Of a DNA stretch of 64,000 nt, positions 29,613 to 41,600 are shown in pieces; positions within the stretch are counted from its first letter, which is position 1; each line of letters starts with the position of its first letter. The position numbers and the translations under genes are program-made. This DNA is from Ischnura elegans (taxonomy: Eukaryota > Arthropoda > Insecta > Odonata > Coenagrionidae): the NCBI RefSeq assembly GCF_921293095.1, contig NC_060252.1, positions 44,392,881 to 44,456,880 on the forward strand, written 5' to 3'. The notes beneath the pieces were generated by a model. The model did no database searches, was not told the DNA's origin, and saw only the letters and a list, made by a program, of their open reading frames with translations.

Positions 29613-32600
29613 ATGGATAAGGCAGCTAAGGATTTTCTTGATGCTTTGGGCCTGAGCTGTTTGGTGGAAAAATTTGCCGGTGAGCTTGTCTATTGTCTTT
29701 CTGTTATTATGCGAAACACTTAATTTTATTTCACCGTTCGAGATTATATCTTGTGGGTTGATATTGACCTTTTTGTTGGATATGGTATTTTTTAGCCCTT
29801 ACGTTTTCTCGAAAATAATTCCGGTCTGTTTTCGATGACTACCATATGAATTATGCAATTTGTCTCTAAATGAATGAATGCATTTTCATTTAGCACATTT
29901 TAGTACAATATTGATGAAATATATATTCTTAAAGAGTCCTTTGGTTCAGATTGTGAACAGTTTAATTAGTATATAAGCACAGCACACCATACACCTTTTT
30001 ATATTCACCACAAACTAATCTTTTTCCTAACAACAATCAACCATAAACAAACTATTTAATAAAACATAAATAAAACATATCATGGCAACCTATGCAACCT
30101 GGCATGTTGCTTCCACATCATATTGCAAATTGCCATATTAACACCCCCCTCAATTTGACAATTCTTGTATCACATTTACTTTTCCCTTAAAATACAGAAA
30201 CGCGTGGTGCCAACCCAGACGGCACAGGAATTTTTTGTATCTGGAGACAAGGGTTGACCATCATATTCTAGAAATCGCGCTTGGGAAGTTAGTGAAAAGG
30301 TTTTGTTTCTTTATTTCCTTTAATGTCGAAAGAAATATATCAAAATGATTCAAGGGAACTGGCAGATTCATATGCATTGATAAAATTGTAACAGATATGC
30401 CCTAATTTCCTAAAAACTCATGAATTAACACATGACACACTGGTATCCTGTTCGTATCTGGACACTAATATACCCTTCGTACATGATTCATATCCTGTCT
30501 GGGACTATTTTCTAACTCGGATGAGGTGAAACATACATAGCCGCACCACGATCCGCCGTCATTTTACTATTCGCCGATCTCTTGCCTCGTGTAAAGTCGT
30601 GCTGTGCTCGCCTCGTGCTCTTTTGCCCTTAGCTTCGCTATTTTCAACAGTTCTTTTTAGAACTATCATCGTTCATTTCATTCTTTCATCTACGATCATC
30701 TATTAATCATATATCATCATTCATATATCATCATAACTTCATCGTTTCTCTCGCTCCCGTGAGAGAAGCTTCATTTATCTTGGCCGTTCTCTCTCGCAAC
30801 TGCGAGCTGAGTGCAGCTTTTTAAGCGAAAGCTTGAGGTTTAAGCTTTCCACGAGAGTCGATCTTGGTGCATTGAAGACTGAATCCAAAGAGTACAAGCT
30901 TGTTGGAGTCTGTTCGTGCCACAAGGACCACCGCAGTTACTTCCGAGCTTATCAGGGTAAGTTCCGGGCATTTCCATGAAAGTGTCAACTTTTTCTTTCA
31001 AATTAAAATGTAGGATGGAAATATTTTATCATGATAAATCAACGTTATTGGATTTTATGAAATCAGTGTTTGATTTTTGGAAATCAGTGGAAAATAACAT
31101 TTCCCCTTTTATCAATGTTTCATGTCGTGTCTTGTTAGTGTATCTTGTAACCTATGGCTGCTCGAAGGGCTAGTCAGCCTGAAACAGCCAGGAAATTAAG
31201 GTCCGAGTTCATAGGCAGTGGGAATTCGATCATGTAGAAGCTACATTTTCTAATAAAAACTTGTCTTAATTTGCTCACTGTTGATTCATAGTTGTTATAA
31301 GTTAAATAATTTTTGAGTTTGAAACAAGAAGCATTGATAATTCCGTAATGTGTTTGTTAATGACTGTAATGTAAATATTATTAATATGTAGTTTTGACAG
31401 AATGTGCTACCATAAGCAATTGCTCAAACATTGCTCAGAGTTATTATTCAGTTTCCAAATTCTACTTGGATTCTCAGAGTTTAGAAGATGTTTGAAATCA
31501 TGACATCCCAGACGGCACAGGAAGTTTTCGTACCTGAATACGAGGGTGGACCATCAAGATACAAAAATCGCGCTTAGGAAGTTACTATAGAGGTTTTGTT
31601 TCTTTATTTCCTTTAATGACGAAAAAAGATGCAAGAGGACTGGCAAATTCATATGCATCGATAAAATTGTATCTCATCGATAAAACTGTATTCGGTCTGG
31701 GACTATTTTCTTTCGCGGGTGGTGCCATCGTGCCATATCCTCCTAGAAAGATCACATGCCTTCACAAGCTGGCACAAGCCGTTGGAGATCGCATCGTCTA
31801 CGTCACGTCTCACCACATTTCAGGGATTTTTGTGGTTAAGTTTGTGAAAAATAGTGTCTGGTAATGGTGAAGTTTCCCTTATTCTTTAATTTCATTCACT
31901 GGGCTTCAGAAACGTGTTTGTGAGATATTTTTGCTAAAAATGCCTTTCGTGTGTGTATTTTCGGGATGTAATGGAAACTCCGGGACATGGTTCAAGTTTT
32001 TAGCTTTCCAAAAGATCCTGAGTTGAAGAAGAAGTGCATTTGGGCGATAAGAAGAAAACATTTCACCCCTACGAAAAACTGTGAGGTATGTACTCTTTCT
32101 CGCTGTAATTATTTGGATGTAATTTTAAGTTAGAAGTGGCTTCGGGATGTTGATGCATCAATATCCCGAACTATTCAGTACTGAAGTACTATAGTACTAT
32201 TCAGTACTAAAAATGGTGATTGAAACTATTGTAGCAGCAATTCTTTTGAAAATTCTTGCATTTTAGCTGTCTTTTTTGTATTAATTCATTCGGTAAACGT
32301 GTGGAGAAACTAGGAATAAGCTGCCTAGTTTATAGGATCGAATATTGCTTCTTAGCTTACCCTTTGGTGTATTACACGTCGGCTTTCATCATTTCAAATT
32401 ATCTTATGCTATACTTTAAAACAATAAAAATATCAGGCATACAAATATTTACTATATTTACGATCCTAGTAATTTGATTTCTCATGCAGAAATACCAAAA
32501 ATTGGAAATGATTTGACCTAATAAGTTACATGGTATTTTATTATTTATTAATTTTAGGTGTCTGAGCTTCACATCGCACCTTGTGATATCAGAAAATAAT

Positions 32601-35600
32601 CTGTGGCCTTGGACGAGAAGACGAGGAGAAAATTCTTGCTGAATTGAAGGTGCCCAGATTGGAGGAAGGTACCATTGCTTCACTGTTACCTGTCGCCAAG
32701 AAGACAGACATTGTGGCAGAAGTGACATATTTGTGGATGTGGATTTGATTTGAAGTTGATGCTGTGATAGTGGACGTTCATCGGAGAAAGTATTGAAGAT
32801 AGTTTTTATGTATCGACCAGTCCTCTTTTAAATAATTTTCTATTCGAAAGAGAATAAGAGTAATTGTTTCGCTAAATTAGATGTGGGATAGAAGAGAAAA
32901 TTGGAAATATTATTGTGGTTGACAATAGAAAATACATAATATATGTATTGTATTTCTGTGGGTTTTTTCTTTCCTGCCTCTTTAAAATTTCTTGTGGTGG
33001 TGACTTCATGCAAAGTAAGTATAAAATCGGAGGTGTGATCTAAGAGATACCATGTTCTATTTTACAAGTGTTTATGCTGGTGATTTGGCAGGACTTTCAT
33101 ATTTTTAATAGGTTGATACATTTACTGCAGTGACCTAGAGACTTTTACTCATCCCAAATAATTTTTCAAATACTTTAGCGCCTGATATGGGTAAGTATTA
33201 GCAGCTGAGACTGAACTATACGTTAATTTTTGCTTGCATTTTGATGAATTCGATCATACTAATAGCAGATGTGTCAGCAATCCTGTTTCATCGGCAATTT
33301 TTATTTAAAAATTTTATTTCGTCAGGCTTACGGTAAGCTTTTTAATGCTCGTGGGCTATGTGATGTCTTATTTAGTGTCAAAATTAATATGAATTTACTC
33401 TTATTATCATCTCAAGGTTTCCAAGTAAGTACGAGCCACTAAAGAATGCTGGATGCTGGGGATGCGTGAATTAGACTTGAGAATCTCATTTTTCGCAGTT
33501 AATTAAGGGGCCGAATAAGTTTTTTAAGTTCTCAATAGGTAAATAATACTGTATCATAAATTCTAAATACCATGATATAGTATTATTTACCTGTTGAGAA
33601 CTTACAATTCATAATGATTCGTATTAAGGTTCTCGCAACGGTCGGTAGCTATCCATTGTGTTGCGTTCGATACATTTTTCTATCGTGCGAGTTACGATAT
33701 ATCTAATTTTCGACCTAATCGATTGAGATTAGCCTGAGTGCTGTGTTCCTGCGCGCTTCGTATCCTATCGTACGTGCTACATAGCGGACATTCACATGCT
33801 GCGTTCGCGCTTCGTCGACAGGCCGCGAATGGAAATTATCCATTGACGAAAAGCGACGGAGCGGCATAGTATCCCCGTAGTCAATGGGTACTATGTACAT
33901 ACGAATTAGATACGGAGGGTTCTGTGCCGTCTGGGAGGTGACTTAGTTAACATATCAGCCTTTTGATTGCTTGATTCCTAAGTAGAACTTTAAATTTCCA
34001 AGATCAGTCATCTTAAATTTTTCCATTAATTTTCTTTTCACATAACTCAATAGGGTGGTTTCCTATTATTTTTTTATTGCCTAAATCGAAAGATTATTAC
34101 TCGTGGAGTACGTATTTCACGCTTTTAGATTTTTAAATGACGATATCTATTTTTCGCGATTAAATGAAAAGTGAAAATTTTCAAGCGCGCGAAAACGCGA
34201 CGCTTAAGTATGAATGTCGGGAAGTCTCTCCGCGTGACGTATTTCTGGTTCCCCCTCCCGCCCTGCGAGGTGACCTTGAGGCAAGGCTTAGCGCTGATAC
34301 GACGCAGGCTGCTAGCGGCTAGCCTAGTACCCTGCTGGCTGGTAGCGCTTGGCTTAAATAAGGATTATTAATAACTTATCAAACGAGGAACACTTTCCGA
34401 CCTTAGCCAGTTTTAATAAGTGATTGTTAAGACATGTTTCCCTGAGCTCTGCGCCTCATGCATGCAATGGTAACCTCAGACGACGTATAACTCCTATCTT
34501 CTCGTATAGAAACTAGGTCCCTGTGACGTCACGTGGAGTGGCATCGCATGGGCGCCAATCTGGCCCTTTTCAAATGAGGATAAAAATGGACCATTGCCAT
34601 TCGTCTAACCCGGTATTTCTAAAACAAAATAATTGGTATATTATGAATACACTAATGGTGGGTAACGAATCGCAATCAATGCCTTTCGTTTTCTTTGATG
34701 AAGGAAACCACCCTATTCTACATCACTACTACAGGCGATAAGCAAATCATCAACATAAAGTAGAATATAAATCACAATAGCTTCCTTAATGCACACATAC
34801 AGACACCTATCATGCTTTGACTGAACAAAACCAAGGCTTTGCACATACTTATCGAAACAACTATTCCATTCCTTGGGGGCTTGCTTTAGTCCATACAATG
34901 GTTTCTGGAGCTTGCAAACCAAGTTTCCTTTAACATTAACTCCTGGGGGTGGTAGCATGAATATTTCATCATTTAAATTACCTTGCAGGAATGCATTCTT
35001 TACATCCATTTGACCTGAAACTAATGATTTATGGTTAATGACAGACAATAATATACGAACTGTAGACATTCGAGCAACAGGGGCATATGTTTCTTCATAA
35101 TCAAGTCCTCTTCTTTGAGCGCATCCCCTGATGACTAATCTTGCTTTGTATCTTGAAGTGTTTCCATTTTCATCTTTCTTCACTTTGAATATCCATTTTG
35201 CATCAATAGCTTTCCTTCCTTCAGGCAGTTCACATAGTTTCCAAGTTTTATTTTCTTCCAACGATGATAATTCCTCCTTGATGGCTTCCTTCCACAGTGG
35301 TGCATCACTCCTCTGCTCCACTTCTTCAAATGTGGCTGGTACATCACTAACATAATCTTCAGCCATTAGAGCATATGCTACTTGGTCATCAGTTTCTATG
35401 TCCTATACGGAGTCGACTCAATGGCAAATTGAAGTGAGCTGTTGCCATGGCTGTATACATCTGAAAATACTTAAAAACTTGATCTTTTGATTCGAGCAAA
35501 TATGCAACTGTAAAATGAGTGAAGTCATCAACAAATATTAAGACATATTCTTTGCCGTCATAGGATGTAGGACTAATAGGCCCCATCACATCACTATGAA

Positions 35601-38600
35601 TAATTTCCAATGGACGATTTGCCCTATTCCTTGAAGTATTGTGTGGCAGCTTTGTTTGTTTTCCTTCCAGACGCACAGTACAAATGTCCTTTTCTTCTAT
35701 TCTCAACCCATCAACAAGCTTTTCTAATACTTTCATGTTTTCATAACCAAGGTGAGCCAATCTTCTATGCCAAAGTGCAGTACTTGAAGTTCCTGAGCTA
35801 ATTAGGGCCTTTTCCACATTGTTTTTCTGTAATATCAGCTCTATTTCATAAAGCTTCTTTTTCCTGTATCCAATTCCTAGTAGAGTTCCTTCTTGATATA
35901 TTTTCCCTGTTCCATTCTTAAACACAACTTCGAGTCCTTTCATGTCTAATTGAGCAACTGAGATGAGATTGATGTCCATATCAGGCACTATAAGTACATT
36001 ATGCAAGGTTATGTTCCTCCATTTTCTTTCCACATTTGTCTTTACATTTATATCTCCTTTTATTTCAGCAATTAAGAAGCTATTTCTTTTAGCTATCTTT
36101 ATTTTAATTGGAACATCTAGCTTTCTGATATTAAAAGCTTCATCCTTCAAGCAGGTCAGATGCTCTGATGCCCCTGAGTCAATAATCCATTTATTCCTTA
36201 AATCTGAATAATCTAATTCTGAGTACTCAGCATTCAATGCCATGGATGATTTTTCAAATTTACAGGTTGTTAAACTGTAGCTTACTTTTGTTTCATAGAT
36301 GATATTTTCTCCTTTTCCATGGTCACTGGAGTCAGCTAGATTACCTCCACCACTATAATTTCGAAATGGTTGTTGAGGCTTTCTGCATTGAGCTCTTGTG
36401 TGGCCTGCAATTCCACAATTATGACATGTAAAAGGGAAAGCTGGTATTTTCTTTTGTGAATTTTGGAAATCGTTCTTTTTATATTCTTGTGCCTGTGGCT
36501 TTCCATGAAAATTAATAGGATTTCTCATATGTTTTTCACTTATATACTTTCCTTTTGACTGGGCAGCAAATACTGAAATTTGCTGGTCTTCACAAGTGGG
36601 TTTTTGCTTGCTTGTTCCTCGTTTGGATTCCTATCTATTAATCTATTAATCGTCCTTTTACAAAAGATAGAGTTAATTCTTCGGTACGAATGGTCTCAAT
36701 TGCCGTTACAACTGCATCATATTCCTTAGGCATGGTTAATAATAAGTGGCAAATAATGTCATTCTCTTCCATCGTTTTTACTGATGTTTTCAATTTTCTT
36801 ATAGCTTTATCAAACCTTAAGAGGTGAGCTTCCAATTTTTCCTGAGATGGATTGAATCTCATGCAGAGCAATCTCTTCATCAGTTGTATTTGATTTGTGA
36901 TACTTTTCCGCTCAAATATAGTCTGCAGTGTTTCCCAGGCTTCAAATGATGTGGCCTTATCCTTTACGTATTCCAAGTGGCTGTCTGATATTTTCTGTAC
37001 AATAAGGCTTTTACATTTTTTAGCATTTCTCTGTACTTCTGGGTATCCCTTTTGTTTCTTAACTTTATCAGCCTCACTGTCTTCCTTAGATCCAATAAAA
37101 GGCGCAAGTTTGGTATATAATGGCACTTCCACAAATTCAATTAAGTTTTTCTCATCCAGGAGAACTTCCATTCTAAATTTCCAATTGCTGTAATTAGTTC
37201 CGTCAAAAAGTGGTACATGGTACCTAATTCCCTCTTCATCAGCCATTTTCAATTTAATTTTCAATTCAGAATTTCCAATTCTGACCAAAGGTTTCCTGGG
37301 CTCCCATAACCTGATGAAATATATATTCTTAAAGAGTCCTTTGGTTCAGATTGTGAACAGTTTAATTAGTATATAAGCACAGCACACCATACACCTTTTT
37401 ATATTCACCACAAACTAATCTTTTTCCTAACAACAATCAACCATAAACAAACTATTTAATAAAACATAAATAAAACATATCATGGCAACCTATGCAACCT
37501 GGCATGTTGCTTCCACATCATATTGCAAATTGCCATATTAACAAATATGACTAGTACTGAATGAAATGTTTGCATTCTTATTTGATCCATTGATGAGAAG
37601 TTTCAAGCAGTTATTTCCACAAATGTTTTATCCACTAAGTGTGTTTCAACTCGAGGTCATCAAAAGAAAACAGATTATCATATCTCTCTAAATGAAAAGA
37701 TGTTTTGATGGTATTAAATTTTTAGAAAGTGTTTGAAAGTTATGGATTAAATTGTCAATAATTATTCCCTGCACACCGGATAGCCTGAGTTCCCTTATAC
37801 AAGTTGAAATGCATACGTTCATGTACCAATCATACTGACCCTACCCTACCCTGACCTGTACCCTAAATGAATATAATAATATCATATTGTAACGTTAGAT
37901 AATTGTTTCTTCCAAAGACCTCTATATTCAATTCAAATTACAATTATCTTTTCCCCTCTTCCTCCTTCCTGTGTGCCAAAATTTGGTCTCAAAATTGTGA
38001 AAAATATTTTCCCCCATAATGTCCCCTCGCCACTCGTGTTCTCCGAGCGACTCATGTTCGCAGAGTAACTCCAATTTAAAATCCCGCCAGCCAATCGCTG
38101 TCATCTTCTACGCTTCTGCATTTCCCCTCTCTCCCCCCTCCCTACGCTAGCTAGGGACTTCCCCTCAATTCGTGCCGGCAGTTTGGCAGGTGGGCGGACA
38201 CCCTCTCTTCTCTCTCGAACACGCACCGACTAGGAGCTCTGCAGTGACGAACTTTTCCTGTCTCAACCCGTCTACGGCCGCAAGATTGCAATGATTGTAT
38301 CACGGTATTTCGCCTAAGGGCACTATGTATTCTATTCTTAGTTCAATATATGCGTTCCCTTGTGGGACAATGTGGTAATTCTGAATGGCTGTCTTGTATT
38401 CATTTAATTCTGACCCCGTCTGTCTCCCCAACCTAGTCAGTTCGAATTTGAGCGACTACGACACCATTTCGTACGTTGCACCTGTTCCTATTTAAATGGC
38501 CTCCCTTTCAACAATCCACTCTGTTATCAAAACAACTCCTTGGGAACAATGCATCAGTATTAATTTACCATCCACATTCAGTTAAGCGCACACGTCAAAT

Positions 38601-41600
38601 AAATTACAATAATCAAAACAATAACATAAATACCAAGCGTAACCATAAGTATGACTTGCAATACGGAGCTTTGTACCACGAAATTTAGAACTCAGAGCGA
38701 GGATATAGACCTCGCGTCCATACTGCAAGGTGTGTAACATACCACGGAATGTTTTGTATCATTTTTGTCCTAACCTACCTGCTTTTGATGTTTATACGTG
38801 CAAAACGTTTTGGCAGATTTATGCGGTATATTAGTGGCTTTTAAGCTATGAGTAGGGAGTAGCTTCCTTTTCATGTACAACGCTGGTAACTAATTGCAAA
38901 ATAGCAGCCAATTGACAAAATATAGTTTTAGTGATTTACAAGTTTGTAAATATGGTTAATGTACTATCTCTATGTTGGTAGCACTGCAAATAAGTGAGTA
39001 GTACGGTGCGCAATGTAAAATGTAAGAGTGTAAAGTAACATTGGTTAATAAACAGTTATTAAGTACCATGTGACCATGTCTGAACATAACAGTTAAGAAG
39101 ACTATTTAGCAAGACTATTGCCCTATCATCTAAACATAATAGCATTATTTATTCAATTGATTAAATCATTTAACATTGAATCTTTGATCAGCTCCCTTTT
39201 CAGCAAAAGTACCTAGTAATTTCATAGTTATTTCTTTTTGCAGATGAATACATAGACTATTCAGTCCTTAAGATGTTGACGAGAAAAGATGTTGAACGTC
39301 TAGTGCCCCAAATGGGCCTTCAGAAAAGGTTCATGAAAGGTTTAGGGCTTTCAGATACTTCATGTTCGGAAGCGCAAGAGGTAGTATCATTTTAAATAGA
39401 ATATAAACTCCCATGCATTACTTGAGATGGCCTGATTGTATTTATAATTTTCTGACTATTGGAATTATTCATTATGAAGATTATTTTGAGATATATTCCT
39501 AAATATAAATAATGAAATTAATATGATGAGTGTGTATGACAACTGATTTTTTCAGCCCGTTCCCAAGAGTAGTAAGTTTAATCAGGACGGACTCTATAAT
39601 CCTGGATGCCTCAGATGCTGTTTTAAATATACCAGAAGTAAATTTTGAGAGTAATGGCTCCAGCTCCAGTGATTTACATGGTGTTCCGAATGAGAGGGTT
39701 CCTTCTCCAAATGTTTTTAATCCTATGAAAAAGAGAGCGCACAGTGAGGAACAAAACGTGAGTAGGAAATCGTTTCATTCTTTAATCTTGAGCTTATTCT
39801 AACACTTTATATTGGTAGATAAGGTTGTCTTTGACTAAGTTAAGCCACAGAATAGGGACCTACGTAATCATAATGGATGATAAGATTAAAAAATGACACA
39901 CCTTTCCAAGAAAGGAAACTTTATGAGCCAAGACAAACTATTTTCGGTCCTTGATCAATCAGTAGTCTTCTTTACTCTCCCAGAATATGGCGGTCATAAT
40001 TCCTCCACAACTTAGTGGAATATTTACCACTGCAGTTCTCGTGCCAATTGCCGCAAGTCACAACTTTAATGTTAGGTATTGGTGAATGTGCATTTACGTA
40101 AGTGTCCAAACTGTGTACCAGTAAGTTCAATCTGGTAGAATTACAAAAGACACTTTGTAGTAGTAGTATTTGTGTTTAGGGTGCCTCGACAACTAAGGTC
40201 ATTTGCACCACAGACAATCTATAAAAACAAAAATTTTAAAAGATGCATTAAAAAAACATTTAAACATTCATAAAAGTTTTGAAATAAAAGGGGTTGTCAA
40301 ATTATAAGAAGGTTGGAATTTAAACACTATTAATTAGCCCGGTCTCTATTAAAAACTTAATCACTCGGCTGACACTATCAGGGTCGTCTCCTAGGATGTG
40401 CCCTAGGTCTCCTCCGATGTTCAGCCGATGACGCACAGAGCGGTATTTCTCACATTCAGTCAGGAGATGTCTCACAGTAATGGGAGAGTCGCAAACATCA
40501 CATAGGGGTGGAATTCTCTCTTCGGTGAAGAGGTACGAGTGGGTCAGAGCGCAGTGCCCAATTCTCAATCGTGCGATTGCGGCCTCCTCCCTGCGGTTCC
40601 TCCTGACAGACGTGGGCCACGCTGAAATTACCGACTTGATTGCGCGCAGTTTATTTCCGGTAAGAGAGCGCCAAGTCTCTTTCCACTTTTCTAATGCTAT
40701 CTTTTTTGTGGTCGCCTTCAAATCTTCATATGGTACCAGCACAGAATCAGCAACGTCGTCCTCGCTGGCTGCCTTCGCGGCCGAGTCGGCCTTCTCATTT
40801 CCAGCAATACCCACATGTCCAGGAACCCACAGAAAACGGATTTTCACTTTTTTCCGAGCAAGGGAAAGTAGTCTATTTTGAATTTCCTGGACGATTGGGT
40901 GACTGGGAGAAAAACTGGAAATGGACTGCAGGGCGCTCATGGAGTCGCTGCAGACCATATAGGACGCGTTGCTACACTTAATACCATCCAGAGCCATCTT
41001 TATGGCGAACAGTTCTGCCGTATAGCCGCTACACAGCGGACTGAGCTTGGCCTTGAGGGTTCCATGGTGAGACGAGATCACTGCACACACTGCTCCGACT
41101 TCGATCCGTCCGTGTAAACAGGAATGAAGTCGGGGTGGCGGTGCATTACTTCCTTGAAGCTATGCTGGTATTCCGCGGCAGTTGTCAAAGATTTTTGATT
41201 TTTGTGGAGGACAAAGCTGACTTGTGGAAAAGGTACCTGCCAAGGTGCATTTTCCGAATTCCCAATGGGGTACAATTCTGGGAGTATAAACTCACTGTCA
41301 AGGATAAAATTATTAAAAGTAATACTTAGGGGTCTAGTTGCCCTAGGCCGCCTGTTAAAAATATTTATAAAGCGTGGGTTAAAAATAATATTAAAACTAG
41401 GATGCCCTCTCATTGTTAGAATTTTAGCAACATAGTTGCACATGAGGATGTTTCGGCGTGCAGTCAACAAAGTCAAAACAACAGTCAAAGACACTTTATT
41501 TAAGCCAGTAAGTATTGAAAAACATAAATTCAATGAACAGAGAATATCTTTCAGAGAAAGTCTTTGGATGGGTTCTCCTTCTCCTTCCGTAAACAGGATT

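Larger units (their letters stand above)
30214..33935. mobile_element. THAP-encoding DNA transposon remnant with CCCAGACGGCACAG ends
   Basis: The left end CCCAGACGGCACAGGA (30214) is inverted at 33920-33935 (TCTGTGCCGTCTGGG). A third copy in direct orientation starts at 31507, followed by about 170 bp homologous to the left end (ATCGCGCTTNGGAAGTTA, GGTTTTGTTTCTTTATTTCC), so the left part is duplicated or two copies are nested. It contains a THAP-domain exon (31940-32085). P-like and ISL2EU-like elements both carry THAP domains; no clear duplication flanks this one, so the superfamily is open. It sits in the copia element where RNase H should be. Confidence 0.6.
29912..37543 (-). mobile_element. 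copia-type LTR retrotransposon with identical LTRs and nested insertions
   Basis: The two 232-bp LTRs (29912-30143 and 37312-37543) read identical. The element is flanked by the 5-bp duplication AATAT (29907-29911, 37544-37548). On the minus strand: 5' LTR (TGTTAATATGG...TTTCATCA), primer site GGTTATGGGAGCCCAGG (half initiator-Met tRNA type, as in copia), gag, protease/integrase, RT, polypurine tract GAGGGGGG and 3' LTR. It lacks part of integrase and RNase H, and is broken by a TA-flanked MITE (34051-34715) and a THAP-type DNA element (30214-33935). Not autonomous. Confidence 0.93.

Noticed and set aside
37890-38480. Solo LTR from TGTAACGTTAG to CGTACGTTGCA
   Set aside because: No matching target duplication and no second copy in the window.
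40480-41117. Overlapping plus-strand ORFs of 79-133 codons
   Set aside because: They are antisense shadows of the LINE RNase H pseudogene at 40320-41480.
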